Part shown: positions 1 through 5,316 of the stretch, one piece after another
Position numbering within the stretch: the first letter of the stretch is position 1
Layout: the number at the start of each line of letters is the position of its first letter
Assembly: GCA_934546725.1 (NCBI GenBank)
Contig: CAKTED010000030.1
Location: 1-10,574 of the forward strand
Reading direction: 5' to 3'
Source of the DNA: an uncultured Oscillospiraceae bacterium
Lineage (GTDB): Bacteria > Bacillota > Clostridia > Oscillospirales > Oscillospiraceae
DNA: 10,574 nucleotides
Program-made: the position numbers and the translations under genes
Notes under the pieces: generated by a model
Database searches by the model: none
Told to the model about the DNA's origin: nothing
The model's input: the letters and a program-made list of their open reading frames with translations, nothing else

Positions 1-23
1 CTGCTGCGCACTCTCCCATCGTA

Positions 24-150
24 CGTCATTCAGAGGGAGCCAAAGGCGACCGAAGAATCCCCCGGTTGGTTCCGCCGGGGTAACGACGATGGACTGCCCA
101 GCCCCTCCTTGGGGATTCCACGGGGTGCTGACGCACCCCTCTGAATGACG
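24..150 (+). repeat. Structured palindromic intergenic repeat, full-length copy
   Basis: The ends form a perfect 14-bp inverted repeat: CGTCATTCAGAGGG at 24-37 and its complement at 137-150. Nested inside are GAATCCCC (55-62) against GGGGATTC (111-118), CCCCGG (60-65) against CCGGGG (75-80), and a CCCC/GGGG hairpin around 102-114. Some of these pairings exclude each other, so the element could fold in more than one way as RNA or as a DNA cruciform. The core CGAAGAATCCCCC resembles widespread bacterial intergenic repeats that begin GTCATTC and contain GAAGAATC. A second, degraded copy lies at 2083-2143 on the minus strand. No transposase is present, so if mobile it would be non-autonomous (MITE-like). 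Its role is unknown. Confidence 0.75.
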
Positions 151-388
151 GAAGTGGTGGGCCTCCTGCGTCCACGGTTTCACACTGCGCTGCGCCTCCA
201 TGGGGGATCCCCGGTGCGCGAAGATGACGAAAAAGTACGTGACTCCTCCAACATCCACAACAACGTGCGCTATTTATGCAAATGGAGCTATGGAAAACTC
301 ACACACGATATGAAACAATACAAAATAAAAAGCTCGCATGCCTGACAAAATTGAGCGCCCGATCGTTATACATACAGGAGGAGAGAAC
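151..388. other. Intergenic stretch with a possible second inverted repeat unit
   Basis: I see no convincing gene here. Positions 200-229 read on the minus strand begin CGTCATCTTCGCGCACC and lead into a GGGGATCCCC palindrome (203-212). This is loosely like the start of the 24-150 element, so the whole 24-229 segment may be a composite of two units in opposite orientation. GTACGT occurs just outside both ends (21-26 and 235-240), which may be a duplication or chance. The A/T-rich part from about 255 to 375 probably holds the promoter of the sigma-factor stub at 389. A CTGACA near 340 and TTATAC near 366 are only weak candidates for its boxes. Confidence 0.35.
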
Positions 389-478
389 ATGCCGGAAGCT
401 TCGCAGCGTACGGGCGAATGGTTCGAGGCATTCTACGAACGGAATTACAGGCTGGTGTATCGGCTCTGCTTTACATAA
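389..478 (+). pseudogene. Truncated ECF-type sigma factor remnant (29 codons)
   Basis: The ATG at 389 is preceded by AGGAGG (376-381) at a 7-base spacing, an excellent ribosome binding site. The 29 residues run through WFEAFYERNYRLVYRLCFT and then meet TAA at 476. This resembles the start of region 2 in ECF/sigma-70-like factors, where an aromatic-rich FxxxYxxxYxxVYRL helix opens the domain. Reading on in the same frame past TAA gives ADAPNE, similar to the acidic ADAED segment that normally follows a little further on, then TGA at 497. All remaining sigma regions are absent. The simplest reading is a decayed copy that kept its start signals. A short translated leader is an alternative. Confidence 0.6.
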
Positions 479-526
479 GCTGACGCGCCCAATGAATGAC
501 ACCCAAAGTGTAAAAAAGCCGGAAAC

Positions 527-575
527 AAAAAAATCGGCTCAGATCCGCCTGTTTTTCAGGCGTGTCTGAGCCGAT
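527..575 (-). terminator. Intrinsic terminator of the MATE exporter gene
   Basis: An 11-bp outer stem (533-543 with 565-575) and a 6-bp inner stem (546-551 with 557-562) are separated by a 2x2 mismatch and closed by a 5-base loop. Read on the minus strand, the hairpin is followed directly by seven T residues (complement of 527-533). It starts about 20 bases past the stop codon of the exporter gene at 596. The plus-strand side has no T-run, so it should work leftward only. Confidence 0.9.
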
Positions 576-595
576 GAGCATTAAAAATAAACGTG

Positions 596-1948
596 TCAGT
601 TCTTATCGGGAACCGCAAGAATTTCGCGGTTTCTCGTGCGGAAGTAGAGGTACATGCACATGATGAAGCCGCAGGAGGAACCGAAGTACCAGGCCCACAT
701 GAGGCCGGTATAGCTTGCAAGAACAGATGTAAGCACAAAGCACATGGATACGCGAACGGCAAATTCAATGACGGTTTCAACGAAGAAGGTCATGCTGTGG
801 CCCATGCCGCGCAGCAGGCCGCCAGTGGTTATGATAAAGCAGATCACGGAGTAAACGGGCGAGATAATCCGCAGATAATTTACGCCGACCTCTATAACGC
901 CTGCCTCCACGCCGGAATCAACGAAAAGACCGATGAGCTGGCGGGGAAATATCTGAAATATGGCTATGACCGCCAGCGTGCAGCCGAAGCAGAGGAGGGT
1001 AGATACCTTGAAGCCCTCAAGTATGCGCCTGCGCTTGCCTGCGCCGTAGCACTGGGCCACAAAGCTTGAAAGCGCGGTTCCAAGCGTATTGAAGCACATG
1101 TAGGCAAAATTGTGCAGCTTTGACGCCGCCTCGTAGCCGGCGATGACGTATGTATCGAAGCTGTTTACAAGGCTTTGCAGTATGGTGTGAGCGAGCGCGA
1201 CGCAGCTTTGCTGAAATATGCTCGGCAGCGCTATGCCGCTCATTTCGCGCAGCAACGCTCCGTCAAATGCTTTGGCCTTTTCTTCGGTTTTGATATCGGC
1301 TATTTTGCGGCTTATGAGAATGGCGGATATGGCGGCTGCTACGGCCTGAGAGATCGTTGTGGCCCACGCGGCGCCCTTTACTCCGAGGCCAAGCGGGCCG
1401 ACGGCGATAATGTCGAGAATAACGTTCAGAACGGATGACATTATCAGAAAATAAAGGGGGCGCTTTGAATCTCCAAGGCCGGTATATATCGCATTGGCTC
1501 CGTTATAGATGAACATGGGGATAACGCCGACGGAATAAATGGCCAGGTATGCCGAAGCATCGTCAAATATTCCGGAAGGAGCCTTCAGAAGCCGCATCAG
1601 CGGCGCACTGAGCAGAACTCCGAGCAGGGCGAGCGCTACGCCGAGGACGGAAAGCGATATGATGGCCGTGAAAACGGCGCTCTTCATATCGCGGATGCGC
1701 TTTGCGCCGAAAAGCTGCGATATAGTGACCGAGCAGCCCATTGACGCGCCCGTTGCCACGGCGATGAAAAACAGCGTTATGGGATAGGCCGCGCCTATGG
1801 CCGCAAGGCCGTCAGAGCCCGTGAAGCGGCCGACGATCACGCTGTCGGCAATGTTATACAGCTGCTGAAGCGCCGTGGACAGCAGCAGCGGCACCGAAAA
1901 GGCACATATTACCTTTACCGGTTTGCCCTCCGTAAGATCTTTTATCAC
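596..1948 (-). CDS. MATE-family multidrug/cation-coupled efflux transporter
   Basis: This is a 450-residue integral membrane protein, the usual MATE length, with about 12 hydrophobic segments in two related halves. The first half has the typical family opening: PLLLSTALQQLYNIADSVIVG, then a glycine/alanine-rich LAAIGAAYP and GASMGCSVTISQ. The second half contains VNSFDTYVIAGYEAASK and SSFVAQCYGAGKRRR, the matching elements of the C-terminal lobe. MATE proteins export organic cations and drugs using a sodium or proton gradient; the substrate here cannot be read from sequence. I chose GTG at 1948 because GGAGGA (1956-1961) lies 7 bases upstream. The longer frame from TTG at 1999 would begin upstream of the predicted transcription start. 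The gene appears monocistronic, with its own promoter and terminator. Confidence 0.93.
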   Translation of the reverse strand: MIKDLTEGKPVKVICAFSVPLLLSTALQQLYNIADSVIVGRFTGSDGLAAIGAAYPITLFFIAVATGASMGCSVTISQLFGAKRIRDMKSAVFTAIISLSVLGVALALLGVLLSAPLMRLLKAPSGIFDDASAYLAIYSVGVIPMFIYNGANAIYTGLGDSKRPLYFLIMSSVLNVILDIIAVGPLGLGVKGAAWATTISQAVAAAISAILISRKIADIKTEEKAKAFDGALLREMSGIALPSIFQQSCVALAHTILQSLVNSFDTYVIAGYEAASKLHNFAYMCFNTLGTALSSFVAQCYGAGKRRRILEGFKVSTLLCFGCTLAVIAIFQIFPRQLIGLFVDSGVEAGVIEVGVNYLRIISPVYSVICFIITTGGLLRGMGHSMTFFVETVIEFAVRVSMCFVLTSVLASYTGLMWAWYFGSSCGFIMCMYLYFRTRNREILAVPDKN

Positions 1949-1955
1949 AAATTCT

Positions 1956-1961
1956 TCCTCC
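1956..1961 (-). promoter_or_regulatory. Ribosome binding site that fixes the MATE start
   Basis: GGAGGA on the minus strand sits 7 bases before GTG at 1948. The TTG at 1999 has no comparable site, so this favours the 450-residue product over a 467-residue one. Confidence 0.8.
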
Positions 1962-1986
1962 GTTTGTCCTTCAAATTTATGATATA

Positions 1987-2015
1987 AGTATATTCGCAAG
2001 CTTCAAAAATGTAAA
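1987..2015 (-). promoter_or_regulatory. Sigma-A-like promoter of the MATE exporter
   Basis: On the minus strand TTTACA (2010-2015) and TATACT (1987-1992) are separated by 17 bases; each box matches consensus at 5 of 6 positions. Transcription would begin near 1980, leaving a leader of about 30 bases before the GTG at 1948. No operator palindrome is obvious. Confidence 0.75.
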
Positions 2016-2082
2016 ACGATTTTTAAAAAGCCTGTGACAACCGATAAGTTGTTGCTGAATGGAAGGAGGAAAATGCACACAT

Positions 2083-2143
2083 GTCGCTACCCGGTGGAAC
2101 CAACGGGGGATTCTTCGTGCTGTTTTGCAGCCCTCCGGATTAC
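2083..2143 (-). repeat. Degraded minus-strand copy of the intergenic repeat
   Basis: Read on the minus strand this matches the left half of the 24-150 element. GTAATCCGGAGGG corresponds to GTCATTCAGAGGG. CGAAGAATCCCCC is identical. GTTGGTTCCACCGGGTAGCGAC aligns with the next segment apart from two single-base gaps and two substitutions. The variable stretch between the two conserved blocks has the same length in both copies (13 bases, 31-37 equivalents to the core). The right half with the closing inverted arm is missing. It lies 9 bases beyond the stop codon of the 2153-2803 gene and may act as its 3' untranslated structure. Confidence 0.7.
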
Positions 2144-2152
2144 GGCATTGCC

Positions 2153-2803
2153 TCAGAGCTCGCTGTCATTTTCATATCGGCCTGAGGCCCTTACAAGCTC
2201 CGTGCGCTCAGCAAGAAAGGCTCCCGCCTTTGATGCCACGGGTATCTCATTTATCTTGCCGCGCTGCGGCTCAAGGACGAATATGCTGCTGTCGCAGTCA
2301 AGAAAAATTATATGGAATACGTTTGGAAGGCTCTGTTGAGCGAGCGCCATTGCGCTTATTACCGGTTCCAGCTCGGCGGAGCTTTCCGGCAGAGCGTGAG
2401 CGTAAAGGTACAGTGCGTTTGTTTGGCAGACGGTAAAGTTGCGGTTGAGCTTTTCAAGCTTCCTGGAGAAGCGGAACAGTACCTTTTCCTGATAGCTCCG
2501 TCCGTCAAGCGGGTCGCTTTCCAGCGCCCAGAGTCTGTCGTTATAAAAATACAGGCGACCCTCATAGCGCTCGCGTTCCCCGGGCGGTATCTCTGAGCTG
2601 GGCTTTCCGAGATAACTTTCAAGAAAACGCTCGGCCTGACCATCATACGGCAGCAGCGCCTGGCTGACCTCCAGTCCGAAGGAGGCAGAACGATTCAGCC
2701 AGTCCGGGCTTTCGCTTTTCTCAAAGCCGGGGCGATATCCGCGCCAGAGGTACTTTAGTGCCGCAATGGCGTATATTTCGTTGTAGAGCTTTTCGTATGC
2801 CAT
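2153..2803 (-). CDS. Hypothetical protein with PD-(D/E)XK-nuclease-like motif
   Basis: This 216-residue protein has no signal peptide or membrane segment and should be cytoplasmic. Near the N-terminus SPDW (residues 32-35) is followed by FGLEVSQA (42-49), a spacing like the PD...ExK/ExS core of PD-(D/E)XK endonuclease-fold proteins, with D34, E45 and S47 as candidate metal-site residues. A basic helix follows (FRFSRKLEKLN, 110-120), then a predicted beta strand (ALYLYAHA, 130-137) and a hydrophobic strand VFHIIFLDC (162-170). This order recalls unnamed clostridial proteins with a similar core, but I cannot name a family, and the canonical lysine is replaced by serine. ATG at 2803 is preferred over TTG at 2815: GGGGGAG lies close upstream of it, though the spacing is short. 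It is divergently transcribed from the HIRAN gene. Nuclease activity is only a hypothesis. Confidence 0.7.
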   Translation of the reverse strand: MAYEKLYNEIYAIAALKYLWRGYRPGFEKSESPDWLNRSASFGLEVSQALLPYDGQAERFLESYLGKPSSEIPPGERERYEGRLYFYNDRLWALESDPLDGRSYQEKVLFRFSRKLEKLNRNFTVCQTNALYLYAHALPESSAELEPVISAMALAQQSLPNVFHIIFLDCDSSIFVLEPQRGKINEIPVASKAGAFLAERTELVRASGRYENDSEL

Positions 2804-2836
2804 GGTCTCCCCCAATTGCAGATATTGATATTACTG

Positions 2837-2865
2837 ATTATAGCACACAGGCTGCTGACAGAAAA
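2837..2865 (-). promoter_or_regulatory. Extended -10 promoter of the 2153-2803 gene
   Basis: On the minus strand TGCTATAAT (2837-2845) is a perfect extended -10 box. At 17-base spacing the -35 position holds TTTTCT (2860-2865), which is weak, as is usual for extended -10 promoters. The predicted start point is near 2830, about 27 bases before the ATG. Confidence 0.7.
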
Positions 2866-2903
2866 GTGCTTTACCGACTCTGGACAGAATAAATCTGCCC
2901 ATG

Positions 2904-2931
2904 TTGCTTTCCTGTAAAATAATGGTATAAA
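2904..2931 (+). promoter_or_regulatory. Extended -10 promoter of the HIRAN-domain gene
   Basis: TTGCTT (2904-2909) and TATAAA (2926-2931) are 16 bases apart, and TGG precedes the -10 box to give an extended form. It points rightward, with a leader of about 25 bases to the ATG at 2963. It stands back to back with the leftward promoter at 2837-2865, with 38 bases between the two -35 regions. Confidence 0.65.
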
Positions 2932-2962
2932 GTGGATATATGAAAAATTAAAGGAGCGAAGT

Positions 2963-3586
2963 ATGGGAAAGACACTGTTTGCCAAAGGAAATGAGCCGCC
3001 AGAGCTGCAGCGGCGTATGAAAAACCTGATGACGAAGCTGTTATCCGCATACCCTGACAGAATTATAGTATCGCTTTACAAAGACCATAAAAAGTGGGCG
3101 GAAGCCGTACATGATATCGCTCAGAAATTGGGATATCCCGATAATACCGCTTTTCTGGAGGACTATGGGTTCAGCGTTGAAAAGAATGCGGCAGGACGGC
3201 CGCAAAATGATTTTTCGTCTGTTATTGCCGAGCTTAAGCGAAGATATCCCAATGGTGCGGCCTGCAGTTCGGTATCCGGGATAATGAATGAAAATCCGGA
3301 TCTTAAGGGCAGACTGAAAACAATGCAGAACCGTGGAAGTGAGCTTCCGGGAGGCTCTCTTCGGGAGTTACTTCTGAGGGAGGGAATCCTGCGAAGCGGC
3401 ACCGGAAAGAAAAAATGCGATGGAGCGCCTCGAAGCGAAAATTCCGATAAACCTGGGCATATGCGCGGGGAGCTGGAGGAAGCTATAAGGGTGCTTCGGC
3501 TGCGTTATCCCGAAGCCCGCGACTGTTTTGAGCCTGAGGGAAGAGAATCCGGACCTGAAACTCCATCTTCTTATGCCGTATGTTAA
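2963..3586 (+). CDS. N-terminal part of a frameshifted repeat/HIRAN protein
   Basis: AAGGAG (2951-2956) lies 6 bases before the ATG. The 207-residue frame appears genuine up to about residue 188, after which the last 19 residues (to TGT then TAA at 3586) look like out-of-frame read-through. It holds repeats of about 50-60 residues. Repeat 1 (20-72) contains AYPD and ends FLEDYGF. Repeat 2 (87-143) contains RRYPN, a cysteine, NENPDLKGRL and LRELLLREGIL. Repeat 3 starts at 171 (RLRYPEARDC) and continues in the next frame. Predicted cytoplasmic and helical; I do not recognise the repeat. A one-base excess in the T4 run at 3526-3529 would explain the break. G+C is visibly lower than in the sulfotransferase and SbcCD genes: 40% in bases 3061-3120, against 65% in 7321-7380. 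Confidence 0.75.
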   Translation: MGKTLFAKGNEPPELQRRMKNLMTKLLSAYPDRIIVSLYKDHKKWAEAVHDIAQKLGYPDNTAFLEDYGFSVEKNAAGRPQNDFSSVIAELKRRYPNGAACSSVSGIMNENPDLKGRLKTMQNRGSELPGGSLRELLLREGILRSGTGKKKCDGAPRSENSDKPGHMRGELEEAIRVLRLRYPEARDCFEPEGRESGPETPSSYAVC

Positions 3587-5189
3587 AGAAATCTATGGTA
3601 AAACGCCACTGAAATTTTTTCGTGAAGCGGGAGTGATTGAATCTGGTGAAGCGGCGCCTGTGCGTGAAAACACGTCGGCTTGCTGTCCTGAAGGTATTCG
3701 GAAGATCAGAGACCTGCTTGAGAAAGGCGAAATTATCAGCGCCTCCATGGACGGAGACTTCGTATTTGAAACCATCTGTCCCGAATGCGGCAGGCACCGT
3801 CTCGTCAGAACAGATTTTATTGACTGGCATATGCACGGAATAAGCTGTGACGCTGAGAATCATGGCACAGCGGAAAATGTGGTGATTCAAAAAAAGCTGG
3901 ACAGGTACGGACTTGCGTTGAAGCTTGATTCGGACCTCATATCAGATTTCAGAATGCGCAGAGGCACCTGCATGTGCCATTTGGACAGGCCGTGTGGAAT
4001 AGCATTTGGTTATAACGCAGCTGTCAGACATATGCTCATTCAGAAAAACGGCGAAATGACGTTTGAATTTGAGGTACATGGTACTCTTTACGAAGGAAGA
4101 ACGGAATGCATTGAAAAGCACGACGTGGGGGATGCCGTTGTTTTTCGGCGGGAGCCGCACAACGGGTATGACAGAAATTGTATTGCGGTCCTTGATGAAC
4201 GACGGAACAGTTTGGGAAATATGCCGGCAGAGTTGAGCAAATATATTGCACCGCTTATTGACGGAAAAAGGGTGTTCGTCAGTGGGCATATCTCGGAGAT
4301 TGAAACCAGAGCGCAGCGCAGACGTGCCAGAAAAGCGAGACTGTACTGCTCAATCACGCTGCATCCGAAAGACAGCATGCACCCGTTGAAATGGCTGCTT
4401 GACAGCAGAGCGGAGAGTCTGAAAAACGAAAAAACGATGCTGGAAATTGCGGGAAATTACAGGTTGCGAGATATGAATGAATCTGCACGCACTCTGGATG
4501 AGCGGCGCTATGCTCTTGAAATTTTCCTGAGGGACAGCAACTCGGGAGACTGTATGTACGTGGTTGATACGCTGGAAAATGGCGCGGAGGTTCGACTGGA
4601 GGTAAAGGGCTCACTGGCACGGGGAGATTTCGTTATCGCTGTCAGCGATCAGAGAGGAAATCGGCCTGGCAGGTTTTCCGATGTGTTTGTATCCACCTTC
4701 GCACCGCTGCTGGAATATGGCGGGGCAAGAATGGAGGAGCCTCGCCATATGGGCAGGATGTATGATCCCGTCAGCAATACGGAAAAAGCGGCGGTCAGCC
4801 TTGTCATGGTTGTTCCCTCACTGTACGATGATGCTGATACTGCACCGAAGACTGAGGAGAAATTTACAGGCGCGGTTATGGGCGATCCGTCGGAAGAGCT
4901 GAAAAGGCTTATCGTTTATATCAAAACCCGTGGGCTTGAGCGTAAATATTTCCTCGCGCTGAATTATGACGGCATTCTTTATGTGGTGGATCCTGATCGT
5001 ACTGGAGGTGAAGATCCTGTTATGCGGGAAAGCTTTGGCTTCGACTGCGGCGGCGACAACGGGTTCTTTTACCTTTTTCGCCAGGTTCCGGATGATGATC
5101 CGGTAGGGATAATGAAGCGAAATGGCATTATGATAAGCAGACTGGAAACTCTTATGGACTCGCTGGAGAATGAGGACCAGGATGAATAG
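3528..5189 (+). CDS. HIRAN-domain protein, C-terminal part of the frameshifted gene
   Basis: The first 37 residues complete repeat 3 (EENPDLKLHLL, then LKFFREAGVI), so the TTG at 3528 is merely the first start-like codon after the break; no ribosome binding site precedes it. Residues 84-107 form a Cys/His cluster (CPECG, HMHGISC) and 148-156 add CMCHLDRPC, perhaps one zinc site. Residues 179-260 are a HIRAN domain: FEVHG, then the diagnostic RREPHNGYDRNCIAV, then LGNMPAELSKYIAPLI. HIRAN domains bind 3' single-stranded DNA ends in HLTF-type helicases and also occur in bacteria, often beside nucleases. Residues 285-553 match nothing I know; they include an acidic C-terminus. Joined to the upstream frame at codon 188 the product would be 741 residues. 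No intrinsic terminator follows. Confidence 0.8.
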   Translation: MSLREENPDLKLHLLMPYVKEIYGKTPLKFFREAGVIESGEAAPVRENTSACCPEGIRKIRDLLEKGEIISASMDGDFVFETICPECGRHRLVRTDFIDWHMHGISCDAENHGTAENVVIQKKLDRYGLALKLDSDLISDFRMRRGTCMCHLDRPCGIAFGYNAAVRHMLIQKNGEMTFEFEVHGTLYEGRTECIEKHDVGDAVVFRREPHNGYDRNCIAVLDERRNSLGNMPAELSKYIAPLIDGKRVFVSGHISEIETRAQRRRARKARLYCSITLHPKDSMHPLKWLLDSRAESLKNEKTMLEIAGNYRLRDMNESARTLDERRYALEIFLRDSNSGDCMYVVDTLENGAEVRLEVKGSLARGDFVIAVSDQRGNRPGRFSDVFVSTFAPLLEYGGARMEEPRHMGRMYDPVSNTEKAAVSLVMVVPSLYDDADTAPKTEEKFTGAVMGDPSEELKRLIVYIKTRGLERKYFLALNYDGILYVVDPDRTGGEDPVMRESFGFDCGGDNGFFYLFRQVPDDDPVGIMKRNGIMISRLETLMDSLENEDQDE

Positions 5190-5254
5190 CGCGTTGGGAG
5201 AGCACGGACGCCACCCTGATGGAATGACTGATGCGGGCAGAAAAAGGCTTAATC

Positions 5255-5283
5255 TTGATTTTTGCACATTTGTATATTATTAT
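5255..5283 (+). promoter_or_regulatory. Sigma-A-like promoter of the sulfotransferase-sbcDC genes
   Basis: TTGATT (5255-5260, 4 of 6 consensus) and TATTAT (5278-5283, 5 of 6) are separated by 17 bases in an A/T-rich stretch. Transcription would start near 5290, which is downstream of or at the alternative ATG at 5293 and so supports the start at 5317. No terminator separates it from the HIRAN gene, so read-through is possible. Confidence 0.6.
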
Positions 5284-5302
5284 GATTAAAATATGATTTT
5301 TC

Positions 5303-5310
5303 GGGGAGGA
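5303..5310 (+). promoter_or_regulatory. Ribosome binding site that fixes the sulfotransferase start
   Basis: GGGGAGGA ends 6 bases before the ATG at 5317. The upstream in-frame ATG at 5293 has no such site and would encode this sequence as protein. Confidence 0.8.
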
Positions 5311-5316
5311 CATGTA

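Noticed and set aside
145..569. Small plus-strand open frames of 66 and 97 codons
   Set aside because: They arise from the repeat element and cross the sigma stub in another frame; neither has a ribosome binding site or recognisable protein features.
593..1069. A 158-residue plus-strand open frame
   Set aside because: It is antisense to the MATE gene in a register where the codon bias leaves few stops; the translation is low-complexity and no ribosome binding site precedes it.
2010..2060. Intrinsic terminator for the 2153-2803 gene
   Set aside because: A 5-bp stem (ACAAC with GTTGT on the minus strand) is too weak and too far from the T-run, which probably belongs to the A/T-rich MATE promoter.
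2034..2436. Plus-strand frames of 101 and 125 codons beginning near a GGAAGGAGG sequence
   Set aside because: They run through the repeat copy and antisense to the 2153-2803 gene; the Shine-Dalgarno-like run at about 2060-2068 looks fortuitous because the encoded sequences have no protein-like character.
3526..3529. Programmed +1 ribosomal frameshift site
   Set aside because: No stop codon, rare codon or upstream Shine-Dalgarno-like stimulator of the prfB type is seen; a homopolymer indel explains the break more simply.
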